DNA of 64,000 nt from Anaerolineales bacterium (GTDB taxonomy: Bacteria; Chloroflexota; Anaerolineae; Anaerolineales; Villigracilaceae). Under the pieces are notes generated by a model. The model was not told the DNA's origin. It was given only the letters and a program-made list of their open reading frames with translations, and searched no databases. Both the position numbers and the translations under genes were made by a program. Every line of letters begins with the position of its first letter. Position 1 is the stretch's first letter. Below are positions 50,817-61,010 of this stretch, piece by piece. The DNA is taken from assembly GCA_016927315.1 (NCBI GenBank), contig JAFGMV010000049.1, positions 50,703 through 114,702 of the forward strand, read 5' to 3'.

Positions 50817-53800
50817 ATGAATACAGAAGAAAAACGCACCTGGCTGGATCGCTTCGTCCACCCCACCCTGCCTGCAGTAACCATTGAAGTTGTTATCTTT
50901 GTCATCCTGATCTTCCTGACGATACTCAGCCGACTCTATGGCCTGGGCGAACGGGTCATGAGCCACGACGAAAGCCTGCACACCTACTTCTCTTACCTGC
51001 TGTACAAAGGCCAGGGGTACTCCCATTCACCGATGATGCACGGACCTTTCCAGTTCCACGGCTTGGCGCTGATCTATTTCCTGTTCGGGGTCAGCGATTT
51101 CACCTCCCGGATCCCGGCCGCCCTGTGCAGCATAGCCACGATATGGATGATCTGGTACTGGCGCCGCTACCTGGGGCGGACGGGCGCGCTGCTTGCCGGC
51201 ATCCTGATGTTGATCTCCCCATACTTGCTGTTTTATGGCCGGTATGTCCGAAATGAGGCCTATGTCGGGTTGTTTGGCATTCTCATGCTGTACACCATCC
51301 TGCGTCATATCGAGACCGGGGAATCCAAATACCTGTACCTGATGACCACTGCAGTAGTCCTGCACTTCGCATCTAAAGAAACCTCTTTCATTTACATCGC
51401 CCAGGCGCTGCTTTTCCTGGGTTTATATTTCCTGGCGAACCTGTTTGCAGCCAGGTGGGATAAACAGGAAAACCTGATTGGATTCCTGGGTTTTGGACTC
51501 GCCAGCCCGATTTTGATCGGCGGTGCGATGGGCATCGGCCTGTACTACCAGAAAAGCGAGAACCTTTCCCTGCTGAATCCCCAAAAGGCATTGATCCTCT
51601 CCATCTTCGCTCTTGGATTCATCTCACTGCTTGTCGCAATGATCTACTTCGTTCGAGGGGTCCGGTGGGGCGCTGCCTTTCGCAGGGCGTTCAATTTACT
51701 TATCTTATTGGGCACCTTTACCCTCCCCCAACTAGCCCCGTTCATCGTCAATACAATTAACGTTAATTCCCTGGCGTACACGGACCAAAATGCAATGATC
51801 ATTACCGGTTCCACACTGGCCTTCCTTATGCTGGTCTCAGCTGGAATCGGCCTGATCTGGAACTGGGAAGAATGGCTCAAAAATGCCTTGATCTTCTACG
51901 GCATCTTCACAATACTCTACACAACCTTCTTCAGCAATGGTCAGGGATTCCTGACCGGCATGGTCGGCTCATTAGGCTACTGGCTTGAACAGCAGGGGGT
52001 AGCACGCGGCAGCCAACCCTGGTACTTCTACCTGCTCATCCAGATCCCGCTATATGAATTCCTGCCAGCCCTGGGAGGCTTGCTGGCCCTTGGCCTGGGA
52101 TTCTGGCGATCTGCCAAACAGCTCTACAACCGCCAGGTGAAAATCAGACAGTCACTGACCCCTGGGGCCGCTCCCGCTTATGAAGAAAACCTTACCGATC
52201 ATCTCGACGAAACTCCTGACGCCGAGACAAGCCTGGAATTGGCAGAACTTGCCAGTCTGGACGAATTAAACGAACAGGACCAGGGTGTAAACCTGCGCCC
52301 CCCGACACTGCCGTTGATCGCCTGGTGGATCGTTACCAGTATTGTGGCCTATACCTATGCCGGGGAGAAGATGCCCTGGCTGACCTACCACATCAGCTGG
52401 CCCATGATCCTTGTAACGGGCTGGGCTTTGGGACAGTTGATCGATACGGTCGACTGGGCCGGACTGATCCGGCGAAAAGCCTCCCTGGTAATTTCCCTGA
52501 CAGTGGTCTTTACTGCCGGCTTGTTCAACGCCCTGTACGTTTACAACCTCACCCCTCCCTTCCAGGGGAAAGAACTGGTCCACCTTCAGGCCACCGCAAC
52601 GTTTACACTGGCGATCATCGCAGCCATCGGTAGTGCAGCCGGCCTGGTCTACTTGCTGCGCGATTGGGACTTCGGGCAGGTAATCCGGATAACCGCGCTT
52701 TCATTTTTTGCATTACTGGCGATCCTGACCGGGCGTACCGCTTTCCGGGCTACTTATATAGATTACGACCAGGCCACCGAATACCTGGTCTATGCCCATT
52801 CCGCCCGGGGGGTAAAGGATGTGATGAACCAGGTTTACGAGATTTCTCAACGCACCACCGGAGGTATGGGGGTATCGCTGGCCTATGATGCCAGCGCACC
52901 AGACACCGGCGTTTCGTGGCCTTTTGTCTGGTATTTACGGGATTACACCAACCAGATATCCTTCGATACGCCGACACGGAATCTGCGTGAGCGGGATGTC
53001 ATTATCGTGGACCAAAAGAACTTCGATAAGATTGGCCCGATCGTAGGGGAAGCTTATTACCGCTTTGATTACACCCGCATGTGGTGGCCCAATCAGGATT
53101 ACTTTTACCTGACACCCGAACGATTCGAGAAAGCCTATCAAGACCCGAATATCCGGGCTGGCATCATTGATATCTGGTTCAATCGTGATTACACCCGCTA
53201 CGCACAGGCTACAGGCAGCCAAAACTTTACGCTCCCAACCTGGGAACCATCCGACCGCATGCGCCTGTATATCAAGAAAGACATTGCGGAAAAGATGTGG
53301 AACTATGGTCTCAGTCCCGCAGCAGAAACGACCTTCGAAGCCGATCCGTACGAGCTTGGCGCTATCGCCCTCTCAGCTAACCTGACCTTTGGCAGCACGG
53401 GGACTGAGTTTGGCCAAATGAATGGACCGCGCGGGATTGCAGTCGCCCCGGATAGCAGCCTCTATGTCGCCGACTCACGCAACCACCGCATTCAGCATTT
53501 CAACGCAGACGGCAGCTTTATCAATGCCTGGGGGTCCTACGCCAATATCCTGGACGGCGAGATCCCTCCCGGGACCTTCAACGAGCCCTGGGGGGTTGCC
53601 GTCGGTCCGGACGGGTCGGTCTACGTGGCCGATACCTGGAACCACCGGATCCAGAAATTCACAGAAGACGGTAAATTTATTGCCGCCTGGGGCACGTACG
53701 GCCTGGCAGAGACCCCTCTATCCATGTGGGGACCACGTGATATCGCCGTCAGCAAGGATGGGCGCCTGGTTTTCGTAACAGACGCCGGGAATAAACGTGT

Positions 53801-54284
53801 GGTGGTCTTTACAGAAAGGGGCGAACCTGTTACGGCTTTTGGAGAGATCGGTTACGACCCGGGTCAGTTCGACGAACCAATCGGGATCGATGTGGATGAG
53901 AACGGGATTGTTTATGTGGCTGATACCTGGAACCGTCGTATCCAGTCCTTTGCCCCCAGCACTGACGGGATAAATTATTATCCGCTGACCCAATGGGACG
54001 TTGCCGGCTGGTATGGAGAATCACTGGAAAATAAACCCTTCCTTGTCGTTGGTAACCAGGGACAGGTCTTCATTACTGATCCCGAGCTCTATCGTGTGGT
54101 CCAGTTTGATTCCCAGGGCGGCTTCATCAGGGCCTGGGGAAATTATGGAATCGACACCAGCAGCTTTGGATATGCCACCGGGATCGAAGTCGACCAGGAT
54201 GGGAATATCTGGGTCACTGATGCCGGCAATAACCGTATTATGCACTTTGTTTTGCCAGCGGACGGAGAGAGTGAAGTCCAATAA
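50817..54284 (+). CDS. Membrane glycosyltransferase-like (Agl23-type) protein fused to an NHL propeller
   Basis: A 1155-residue protein. Residues 20-720 form a polytopic GT-C-like domain of about twelve helices; the first loop carries the acidic H-D-E-S-L-H-T and H-G-P-F-Q-F-H, as in the TIGR03663/Agl23 family of dolichol- or lipid-linked sugar transferases/flippase-associated proteins. A charged cytoplasmic-type insertion lies near residues 435-480. From about residue 865, six NHL repeats appear, each with G-x-x-x-D-x-x-G-x-x-Y-V-A-D-T-W-N-x-R-I-Q-x-F. The propeller should face the outside and bind glycan or protein. Glycosyl donor unknown. Confidence 0.8.
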   Translation: MNTEEKRTWLDRFVHPTLPAVTIEVVIFVILIFLTILSRLYGLGERVMSHDESLHTYFSYLLYKGQGYSHSPMMHGPFQFHGLALIYFLFGVSDFTSRIPAALCSIATIWMIWYWRRYLGRTGALLAGILMLISPYLLFYGRYVRNEAYVGLFGILMLYTILRHIETGESKYLYLMTTAVVLHFASKETSFIYIAQALLFLGLYFLANLFAARWDKQENLIGFLGFGLASPILIGGAMGIGLYYQKSENLSLLNPQKALILSIFALGFISLLVAMIYFVRGVRWGAAFRRAFNLLILLGTFTLPQLAPFIVNTINVNSLAYTDQNAMIITGSTLAFLMLVSAGIGLIWNWEEWLKNALIFYGIFTILYTTFFSNGQGFLTGMVGSLGYWLEQQGVARGSQPWYFYLLIQIPLYEFLPALGGLLALGLGFWRSAKQLYNRQVKIRQSLTPGAAPAYEENLTDHLDETPDAETSLELAELASLDELNEQDQGVNLRPPTLPLIAWWIVTSIVAYTYAGEKMPWLTYHISWPMILVTGWALGQLIDTVDWAGLIRRKASLVISLTVVFTAGLFNALYVYNLTPPFQGKELVHLQATATFTLAIIAAIGSAAGLVYLLRDWDFGQVIRITALSFFALLAILTGRTAFRATYIDYDQATEYLVYAHSARGVKDVMNQVYEISQRTTGGMGVSLAYDASAPDTGVSWPFVWYLRDYTNQISFDTPTRNLRERDVIIVDQKNFDKIGPIVGEAYYRFDYTRMWWPNQDYFYLTPERFEKAYQDPNIRAGIIDIWFNRDYTRYAQATGSQNFTLPTWEPSDRMRLYIKKDIAEKMWNYGLSPAAETTFEADPYELGAIALSANLTFGSTGTEFGQMNGPRGIAVAPDSSLYVADSRNHRIQHFNADGSFINAWGSYANILDGEIPPGTFNEPWGVAVGPDGSVYVADTWNHRIQKFTEDGKFIAAWGTYGLAETPLSMWGPRDIAVSKDGRLVFVTDAGNKRVVVFTERGEPVTAFGEIGYDPGQFDEPIGIDVDENGIVYVADTWNRRIQSFAPSTDGINYYPLTQWDVAGWYGESLENKPFLVVGNQGQVFITDPELYRVVQFDSQGGFIRAWGNYGIDTSSFGYATGIEVDQDGNIWVTDAGNNRIMHFVLPADGESEVQ

Positions 54285-54312
54285 CCATTATTGAGACCGA
54301 AAATCTAGGCAC

Positions 54313-54349
54313 AACTCCCCCGTATTTATCTTTGCAGGGGAGTTTTTCT
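54313..54349 (+). terminator. Terminator of the GT/NHL gene
   Basis: AACTCCCC (54313-54320) pairs with GGGGAGTT (54337-54344), followed by TTTCTT. Confidence 0.85.
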
Positions 54350-54403
54350 TCAATGGTATAATCTTCCTGAACCCAGGTCAGTCCAAATTCCCAAGGGAAC
54401 CCT

Positions 54404-55546
54404 ATGAAATTACACGAATATCAATCCAAGCAAATCTTTGCAAAATATGGAATCCCGATCCCTAAGGGTCGGGTTGCAGTCACAGCAAGTGAGGCCCGAC
54501 AGATTGCCGAAGAACTTGGCGGACGCGTAGTGGTGAAATCGCAGGTACTCGTCGGTGGTCGAGGGAAAGCCGGCGGCATCCAGTTGGCTAACAACCCGGA
54601 ACACGCCGAAGAACTCGCCACTAAAATCTTGGGAATGGAGATCAAGGGTCTTCCGGTCCGCAAGGTACTGGTAGATGAAGCCGCTAATATCGACCAGGAA
54701 ATCTACCTGGGTATCACAACCGACCGGGCGGCGCGCAAACCGGTCATGATGGCCTCAGCCGCCGGCGGTATTGAAATCGAAGAAGTAGCCCGGCAGACGC
54801 CTGAAAAAATCATCAAAGTCCACATTGATCCCCTGCTCGGGCTGCGTGATTACCAGGCTCGCAATATTGCCTGCAATATCGATCTCTCCCGGGATTACTG
54901 GCGCGACTTCGGTAAAATCGCCAACGGATTGTGGAACGCCTATGCGGCCACGGACGCCACCCTGGCAGAGATCAATCCGCTGGTGACCACAAAAGATAAA
55001 CGCCTGATCGCCCTGGATGGAAAAATGCTGGTGGATGATAACGCCATGTTCAGGCATCCGGACTTAACCGAAATGCGCGACCTGGATACCGAGACCCGGG
55101 CAGAAACAGACGCTCGCAAGTACGGCCTGTCATATATCCAGTTGGAAGGCGATATCGGCTGCATGGTCAATGGGGCGGGCCTGGCAATGACCACCATGGA
55201 CATTGTCAAATTGTTCGGTGGGGCTCCCGCAAACTTCCTGGATATCGGCGGTGGAGCCAGCGCCGAAAAAGTCGCTGCTGCCCTGCGCATCATCCTCTCT
55301 GACCCAAACGTCAAGGCTGTTCTGTTCAATGTTTTCGGCGGTATCACCCGTTGTGACGAAGTCGCCCGGGGGGTATTGGCCGCATTGGACGAAGTCAGGC
55401 CGGAGGTCCCCATGGTAGTGCGCCTGGTCGGCACGAATGCAGAAGAAGGACGCCAACTGCTGGCCGATGCCAATATGATCACTGCTGAAACCCTGGCAGA
55501 CGCAGCCCAAAAAGCAATCGCGGCTGCAAAAGGAGAGGCCTCCTGA
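54404..55546 (+). CDS. sucC: Succinyl-CoA synthetase beta subunit
   Basis: The ADP- or GDP-forming subunit of the citric-acid-cycle ligase, 380 residues. ATP-grasp features [14 protein letters not shown] and A-E-I-N-P-L-V, and the C-terminal D-I-G-G-G-A-S and [11 protein letters not shown] are typical. A TATAAT at 54357-54362 may be its promoter. The stop overlaps the sucD start (TGATG). Confidence 0.95.
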   Translation: MKLHEYQSKQIFAKYGIPIPKGRVAVTASEARQIAEELGGRVVVKSQVLVGGRGKAGGIQLANNPEHAEELATKILGMEIKGLPVRKVLVDEAANIDQEIYLGITTDRAARKPVMMASAAGGIEIEEVARQTPEKIIKVHIDPLLGLRDYQARNIACNIDLSRDYWRDFGKIANGLWNAYAATDATLAEINPLVTTKDKRLIALDGKMLVDDNAMFRHPDLTEMRDLDTETRAETDARKYGLSYIQLEGDIGCMVNGAGLAMTTMDIVKLFGGAPANFLDIGGGASAEKVAAALRIILSDPNVKAVLFNVFGGITRCDEVARGVLAALDEVRPEVPMVVRLVGTNAEEGRQLLADANMITAETLADAAQKAIAAAKGEAS

Positions 55547-56409
55547 TGAGCATACTGATTAATAAAAACACTCGCCTGCTGGTACAAGGGATTACTGGGA
55601 ATGAAGGCTTGTTTCACACTTCGCAAATGGTGGAATACGGCACCAACGTGGTGGCAGGTGTCACTCCAGGCAAAGGCGGAGAATGGGTGCTGGGAGGCAA
55701 GATCCCGGTATTTGACACCGTCTCGATAGCAGTCCAGGCCACCGAGGCCAATGCCAGTGTACTTTTTGTCCCGGCTCGATTTACACCGGATGCCATATTC
55801 GAAGCCGCAGACGCCGGTATCCCCCTGATCATCTGCATCACAGAAGGGGTTCCTGTTCAGGATATGATGCGGGTTCGCAATTATCTCGACCAGAAGAATA
55901 TCCGCCTGGTAGGGCCAAACTGCCCCGGGCTGCTGACGCCTGGGGAATCCAAGGTTGGCATTATCCCCGGAAATATTGCAATCCCCGGAAACATCGGAGT
56001 AGTCTCGCGCTCAGGTACGCTGACCTATGAAGTGCTATATGCCTTGAAACTGCTGGGGGTTGGCGCTTCAACCTGTGTTGGCATTGGCGGAGACCCTGTC
56101 AACGGGACCAACTTCATCGATGTCCTTGGGATGTTCGAGAACGATCCGCAAACAGACAAGGTCGTTCTGATTGGCGAGATCGGCGGAACAGATGAAGAAA
56201 AAGCTGCAGAATTTATCGAGACCAGGATGACCAAGCCGGTAATTGCCTTCATCGCCGGCCAGACCGCACCTCCAGGAAAACGTATGGGGCATGCCGGCGC
56301 TATCATAGAAGGTGGGTCTGGGACGGCGGCGGATAAGATCAAGGCCCTGCAGGCCGCCGGAGTAAAGGTCGCCCGCCATCCTGAAGAGATCCCGTCTTTG
56401 TTGTCCTGA
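55546..56409 (+). CDS. sucD: Succinyl-CoA synthetase alpha subunit
   Basis: A 287-residue subunit with the CoA-binding [18 protein letters not shown] and the active-site His in [11 protein letters not shown], which is phosphorylated in catalysis. Here T-G-N-E-G replaces the more usual T-G-x-Q-G. Coupled to sucC by one-base overlap. Confidence 0.95.
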   Translation: MSILINKNTRLLVQGITGNEGLFHTSQMVEYGTNVVAGVTPGKGGEWVLGGKIPVFDTVSIAVQATEANASVLFVPARFTPDAIFEAADAGIPLIICITEGVPVQDMMRVRNYLDQKNIRLVGPNCPGLLTPGESKVGIIPGNIAIPGNIGVVSRSGTLTYEVLYALKLLGVGASTCVGIGGDPVNGTNFIDVLGMFENDPQTDKVVLIGEIGGTDEEKAAEFIETRMTKPVIAFIAGQTAPPGKRMGHAGAIIEGGSGTAADKIKALQAAGVKVARHPEEIPSLLS

Positions 56410-56418
56410 TTGAAGCGG

Positions 56419-56462
56419 ATATTGAACGGGCATAACAGAGCCATGTCTGTTCAATATTTTTC
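56419..56462 (+). terminator. Terminator of sucCD
   Basis: ATATTGAAC (56419-56427) pairs with GTTCAATAT (56449-56457), followed by a T-run; the loop can form a shorter inner helix. Confidence 0.75.
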
Positions 56463-56514
56463 GCATCTCCCCCATCACAACGGATTGCCATAATTCGTAA
56501 TTAATGCGCAAAGA

Positions 56515-56530
56515 CGGCCCTTTCGGGCCG
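56515..56530 (-). terminator. Terminator of acpP
   Basis: CGGCCC and GGGCCG pair around a four-base loop; on the minus strand TCTTT follows. Confidence 0.6.
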
Positions 56531-56555
56531 CCTCTACGTTATAATCACGTCAGCT

Positions 56556-56789
56556 TTACTTACGGGCTTCGATATAATCGACGACTTGCTGGACAGTGGC
56601 AATCGCCTGGGCATCCTCGTCAGAGATTTCAGCGCCAAATTTGTCTTCAAAGGCCATGATCAATTCGACCAGGTCAAGAGAATCGGCGTCAAGATCTTCA
56701 CGGAAGCGAGCTTCAGGGGTAACCTTGCCTTCGTCGACATTGAGAAGTTCAATAATTACATCTTTTACTTCTTCAAATGTGCCTGCCAT
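56556..56789 (-). CDS. acpP: Acyl carrier protein
   Basis: A 77-residue acidic helical protein that carries acyl chains in fatty acid synthesis. The phosphopantetheine Ser is in [12 protein letters not shown]. Preceded by a GGAGG and by a strong promoter. A lone gene, not in a fab cluster. Confidence 0.96.
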   Translation of the reverse strand: MAGTFEEVKDVIIELLNVDEGKVTPEARFREDLDADSLDLVELIMAFEDKFGAEISDEDAQAIATVQQVVDYIEARK

Positions 56790-56829
56790 AATAAACCTCC
56801 AGATTTAAAATCTTTTGAGTAGCTCGCCA

Positions 56830-56857
56830 ATTGTAATCTTTCTCACAATGTTGTCAA
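56830..56857 (-). promoter_or_regulatory. Strong promoter of acpP
   Basis: On the minus strand TTGACA, a 16-base spacer and TACAAT. A leader of about 35 bases with GGAGG leads to the ATG at 56789. Confidence 0.75.
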
Positions 56858-56890
56858 GCCACAACAATCCAAATACAGGAACACTACCCT

Positions 56891-57925
56891 ATGCCAAAAG
56901 TTGCGCCAATTGATCAACGAAAATCTGACCACCTCCAGATCAACCTGGAGAAAGATGTCCGTTCTGCGCTGACAACAGGATTGGAAAGCTACCAATTCAT
57001 ACATGAAGCCCTGCCTGAACTGGACCTCCAATCGATCGACGCTGGCCTGGAATTGTTCGGAAGGTTCCTGGCAGCCCCGATCCTGATCAGCTCCATGACT
57101 GGCGGTACAGAAGAATCCGGGGAGATCAACCGGCGCCTGGCTGAGGCCGCACAGGAAGCCAAAGTTGCAATGGGAATTGGCAGCCAGCGGGCGGCGCTCG
57201 AACACCCCATTCAATCCGAGACCTATAAGGTCGCACGCAAAGCTGCTCCTGATATCCTGTTATTTGCAAACATCGGCGCTGTTCAGATGAACAACGGCTA
57301 TTCACTGGCTGAATGCCAACGCGCCGTGGATATGATCCAGGCAGACGCCTTGATCCTGCACCTGAACCCCCTGCAGGAAGCCGTTCAGGACGCCGGAAAT
57401 ACAAATTTCTTGGGATTGGCAAAAAAGATTGAGTTGGTCTGCGCACGGCTGCAGGTACCGGTAATCGTTAAGGAGGTTGGCTGGGGGATCTCGGAACGAA
57501 CTGCCAGGCTGCTGGCAGACTGCGGAGCAACAGCCATCGACGTGGCCGGTGCGGGTGGAACCAGCTGGTCTCAGGTCGAGATGCACCGCGCCCAGGATGA
57601 GTCCACCCGCAAGCTGGCCGCCGCCTTCGCCGGCTGGGGCATCCCGACCGCTGATGCGATCCTGAATGTTAAACGGGCAGCCCCCGGGATGACCATCTTC
57701 GCCAGCGGCGGTCTGAAAGACGGCCTGGACATCGCCAAGTGCCTGGCTCTGGGCGCCACTCTGGGCGGCATGGCCGGACAGTTCCTGAAAGCTGCCGCAG
57801 CCAGTACTGAAACCGCGACCAAATTGATCCACCTAACCAGACGCCAGATCGAGGTGACCCTGTTCGCAGCCGGGGTTGGAAAATTAGCGGACCTTGATGA
57901 AAGAAATTTGCAAAAGGTCTGGTAA
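56891..57925 (+). CDS. fni: Isopentenyl-diphosphate isomerase, type 2 (FMN)
   Basis: A 344-residue FMN enzyme that interconverts IPP and DMAPP. R-K-S-D-H at the N-terminus, I-S-S-M-T-G-G, G-S-Q-R-A-A-L, Q-M-N-N-G-Y, the L-H-L-N-P-L-Q-E-A motif and V-K-E-V-G-W-G-I match the family. Supports isoprenoid synthesis with the polyprenyl synthase gene at 61011. Confidence 0.93.
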   Translation: MPKVAPIDQRKSDHLQINLEKDVRSALTTGLESYQFIHEALPELDLQSIDAGLELFGRFLAAPILISSMTGGTEESGEINRRLAEAAQEAKVAMGIGSQRAALEHPIQSETYKVARKAAPDILLFANIGAVQMNNGYSLAECQRAVDMIQADALILHLNPLQEAVQDAGNTNFLGLAKKIELVCARLQVPVIVKEVGWGISERTARLLADCGATAIDVAGAGGTSWSQVEMHRAQDESTRKLAAAFAGWGIPTADAILNVKRAAPGMTIFASGGLKDGLDIAKCLALGATLGGMAGQFLKAAAASTETATKLIHLTRRQIEVTLFAAGVGKLADLDERNLQKVW

Positions 57926-58243
57926 GGCACACCGGAGGGTAACACCACCAAAACGGCTTCAAAAAGGCACAAGCACCCATCGGCACAATCCACCAACAAC
58001 GCAGACCAGGGAGGCATTCATAGGGTTATCACACTGCCCGAACACCTCCATCCGCCCCTGCGGCGGCGGCAGGCTGCGCCCACTCAATCAACAGAAGACT
58101 CTTTCATAAACCTGGCTGCTTCGCCGGCTCGGCCAACGCGTAACAGGTTTTGCTTCGAGAAACAGGCAAGAACGAAAGTAATCCCAAACAAGTTTTTTTT
58201 ACCATTCTCTTACCTTTTTTCACCAATCAATGTACAGACCTGT
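57926..58243. other. Gap between fni and the ABC transporter genes
   Basis: About 320 bases with no RNA gene, repeat or credible frame. The sequence is GC-rich with scattered short pairings that do not form a clean terminator. The following 24 bases hold the palindrome described next. Confidence 0.5.
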
Positions 58244-58267
58244 GATAGAATACACGCTTATTCTATC
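58244..58267 (+). promoter_or_regulatory. Palindromic operator candidate of the ABC-2 exporter
   Basis: GATAGAATA (58244-58252) and TATTCTATC (58259-58267) form a perfect nine-base inverted repeat around CACGCT. TAGAAT inside the left arm could serve as the -10 box. It lies 15 bases before the ATG, so binding would block transcription. Confidence 0.6.
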
Positions 58268-58282
58268 AAAAGGGATACAACC

Positions 58283-59305
58283 ATGAGTTTGATACAAATC
58301 AAGGATCTCAATAAACATTTCAATGTGCTCAACCGCCGGGAGGGACTTGGCGGAGCATTCCTTGACCTGTTCTCGGGCGACTACAACATCGTACGAGCCG
58401 TGGACGGCGTATCGTTTGACATCGAAGCCGGCGAAATGATCGGGTATATCGGCCCGAACGGGGCCGGGAAATCCACCACGATCAAGATGATGACCGGCAT
58501 CCTGAAACCCAGCAGCGGCGCCATCCTGGTCAACGGATTTCCGCCGCACGCCAACCGTATTCGCCAGGCCCAGATCATGGGTGTGGTCTTCGGGCAGCGC
58601 ACCCAGCTCTGGTGGGACCTGCCGGTAATTGAATCGTTCAAAATCCTGAAGGATATCTACAGGGTTGACCAGAAAACCTTTGACGACCACATGGGATTGT
58701 TCAACGAACTGGTCGGGTTAAAGCAGCTGTACAAGCAGCAGGTGCGCACACTCTCCCTTGGACAGCGCATGTTGTGTGATATCACCGCCTCCTTCCTGCA
58801 CAACCCGCAGGTGGTCTTCCTGGATGAACCGACCATCGGACTAGACATCTCCGTCAAGGCAAAGATGCGCACGGTCATCAAGGAATTGAACCAGACCCGC
58901 AATACAACGATCATCCTGACCACCCACGACCTGGGCGATGTAGAAGCCCTATGCAGGCGCATTATCATCATCGACAAAGGCAAGGTGCTCTTCGATGGAG
59001 ATGTCAAAAAGGTCAATGCCCTATTTGGCGCGTACCGCACCCTCAAGGTGCAGGTCAATGACTTCGATGAAAGTACCCTCAAAGCCCTCGCAGGGCAAAT
59101 GATACAACACTTCGGGACTAATAACGGCATCAGCATCTCGGAGGTTGAGAAGCACTGGACCGATATCACCATCGACCAGGCCCGCACTCCGCTTGCAGAT
59201 GTACTCAGCTTCGTGATGACCAATTTCCCGGTCCATGATGTACGGATTGTCGAGATCTCCATGGAAAATGTTGTACAGAAGGTCTATGACGGAGCATTGT
59301 CATGA
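58283..59305 (+). CDS. ABC-2 type transporter ATP-binding protein
   Basis: A 340-residue ATPase. Walker A G-P-N-G-A-G-K-S-T-T, Q-loop F-G-Q-R-T, signature L-S-L-G-Q-R-M, Walker B V-V-F-L-D-E-P-T-I-G-L-D and the switch His H-D-L are present. The signature reads L-S-L-G-Q where L-S-G-G-Q is usual. The last 100 residues are a regulatory domain. With two dissimilar permeases it forms an exporter of an uncharacterised type; cargo is unknown. Confidence 0.85.
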   Translation: MSLIQIKDLNKHFNVLNRREGLGGAFLDLFSGDYNIVRAVDGVSFDIEAGEMIGYIGPNGAGKSTTIKMMTGILKPSSGAILVNGFPPHANRIRQAQIMGVVFGQRTQLWWDLPVIESFKILKDIYRVDQKTFDDHMGLFNELVGLKQLYKQQVRTLSLGQRMLCDITASFLHNPQVVFLDEPTIGLDISVKAKMRTVIKELNQTRNTTIILTTHDLGDVEALCRRIIIIDKGKVLFDGDVKKVNALFGAYRTLKVQVNDFDESTLKALAGQMIQHFGTNNGISISEVEKHWTDITIDQARTPLADVLSFVMTNFPVHDVRIVEISMENVVQKVYDGALS

Positions 59306-60093
59306 AGAAGTACTTCGCGATTATCCGCGGCGCCTTCATGGTCGGCATGGTTTACCGCCTGGGATTTATCTTCACTATCCTGGGGAACCTGGTGTACCTG
59401 GGTGTAGCCTACTATCTATGGACCAGTATCTACGAAACCACCAATGTTATGCGCGGGCTGACGTTCAACGAGGCTTTCCTTTACATCGCGCTGGGAAGTG
59501 CGGTTTTTATCCTGCTGAAGACGTATTCGGACTGGTGGATCTCGCGCGAGATCATTGATGGGAATATCATCATTGACCTGATCAAACCAATCGACTACCA
59601 ATTAATGACACTCTTCACCAACCTTGGCTTCGTCCTGACCAACCTGATTGCCATCACCATCCCAACCGCCCTGATGCTGGTACTGGTCTTTAATGTCACC
59701 ATCCCTTACGGCGCCGGGACACTGCTCTTTCCATTCAGCCTCATCATGGCTTTTGTGATCAGCTACTGCTTCGATTATTTCACCGGTCTGCTGGCATTCT
59801 ACACCGAGTCGACCTGGGGACTGTCGATCACCAAAGATACCATTATCCTGGTTTTCTCGGGCGCACTGGTCCCGCTGCAATTCTTCCCCGAAGGCATGCA
59901 GAAGGTATTAATGGTACTGCCGTTCCAGACCATGTACCACACCCCGCTGATGCTCTTCACCCGGCCAGACCAGCCCTGGGAAGCCCTGGCGGGTATGCTG
60001 CTGGTCCAGTGTGGCTGGGCGCTTGGCCTGATTCTGCTGACGCGCCTTTTTTACCTGCAGGCCATTAAAGTGCTGAGGATCAGTGGAGGTTAA
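59302..60093 (+). CDS. ABC-2 type transporter permease 1
   Basis: A 263-residue membrane protein with six helices, starting K-K-Y-F-A-I-I-R-G-A-F-M-V-G-M-V-Y-R. Its ATG overlaps the stop of the ATPase gene (ATGA at 59302-59305), so it is coupled. It resembles the ABC2_membrane_6 family. Confidence 0.82.
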   Translation: MKKYFAIIRGAFMVGMVYRLGFIFTILGNLVYLGVAYYLWTSIYETTNVMRGLTFNEAFLYIALGSAVFILLKTYSDWWISREIIDGNIIIDLIKPIDYQLMTLFTNLGFVLTNLIAITIPTALMLVLVFNVTIPYGAGTLLFPFSLIMAFVISYCFDYFTGLLAFYTESTWGLSITKDTIILVFSGALVPLQFFPEGMQKVLMVLPFQTMYHTPLMLFTRPDQPWEALAGMLLVQCGWALGLILLTRLFYLQAIKVLRISGG

Positions 60094-60094
60094 T

Positions 60095-60892
60095 ATGCAC
60101 CGAATAACCCGCTACCTGCGCCTGTATTTTCTGATTGAAGCCCAATATATCAAAGCCCGCATGCAGTACCGCGCGGACTTTATCATCAGCTCAATCGGGA
60201 TGTTCTTCTCCAGCCTGGCAACCTTGGGGATTTTCTGGATCTTGTTCGGGTCGATCACCGAACTGGCCGGCTGGAACTTTATGGAGATGGTCTTTATCTA
60301 TGCTTTCTACATGATCGCCATCTCACCCATGCAGATCATTTTCGACCATTTCTGGCAGCTGCGCTATCATGTCACGGAAGGCACTTTCCTGAAATACTAC
60401 TTCCGGCCGCTGAACATGATGTTCTATTACATTTCTGAAATGTTCGACTTGAAAGGCCTGACTCAGCTGGCCGCCGGGATCGTCCTACTGGTCTACGCCT
60501 CCATTCAGCTCAATATCCAGTGGACCATCGCCCGGGTCATGCTCCTGCTGGCCTCGCTCTTCAGCGCTTCCCTTGTTCAGATTGCGGTGGTTGTGTCTGC
60601 CTCCTGTGCGGCTTTCTGGGTGATGAACTCCTGGCCGGTGCTCAGCCTGGCCTGGAAACTGCGTGAGTTCTCTCCTTACCCGATGAGCATCTTTGACGGC
60701 GCTTTCCGGGTGCTGTTTACCTATGTCATACCGATCGGTTTTGTTGCTTTTTATCCTTCTCAGATCTTCCTGCGCCCAGAGCAGGTCTCACCCCTGGCCT
60801 ATGCTTCACCGCTGGTCGGGATCGGGCTTTTCGCGCTGGCCTACCGCATCTGGACCCTTGGTGTTAATAGTTATACCGGCACAGGTTCCTAG
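60095..60892 (+). CDS. ABC-2 type transporter permease 2
   Basis: A 265-residue membrane protein with about six helices: a start R-Y-L-R-L-Y-F-L-I-E-A-Q-Y-I-K-A-R-M-Q-Y-R-A-D-F, and helices near 30-52, 60-80 and 115-200. ATG 60095 follows a GGAGG that overlaps the stop of permease 1. It is the partner of permease 1 in the same complex. Confidence 0.82.
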   Translation: MHRITRYLRLYFLIEAQYIKARMQYRADFIISSIGMFFSSLATLGIFWILFGSITELAGWNFMEMVFIYAFYMIAISPMQIIFDHFWQLRYHVTEGTFLKYYFRPLNMMFYYISEMFDLKGLTQLAAGIVLLVYASIQLNIQWTIARVMLLLASLFSASLVQIAVVVSASCAAFWVMNSWPVLSLAWKLREFSPYPMSIFDGAFRVLFTYVIPIGFVAFYPSQIFLRPEQVSPLAYASPLVGIGLFALAYRIWTLGVNSYTGTGS

Positions 60893-60918
60893 TTAATCAC
60901 AACCAAGAAGGGCATTCA

Positions 60919-60954
60919 CGGACACGAAGTGTAACTTTGTGTCCGTTTCACTTT
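60919..60954 (+). terminator. Terminator of the ABC exporter operon
   Basis: CGGACACGAAG pairs with CTTTGTGTCCG (one G-U), followed by a T-rich stretch. Confidence 0.75.
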
Positions 60955-61010
60955 ATGTCACTTTAACTGTTTTGATGTAAAATCAAGACACCCCCAACAA
61001 GAGAGACTCT

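Noticed and set aside
58057..58110. Terminator after fni
   Set aside because: GC-rich pairings exist but no clean stem with a T-run could be found.
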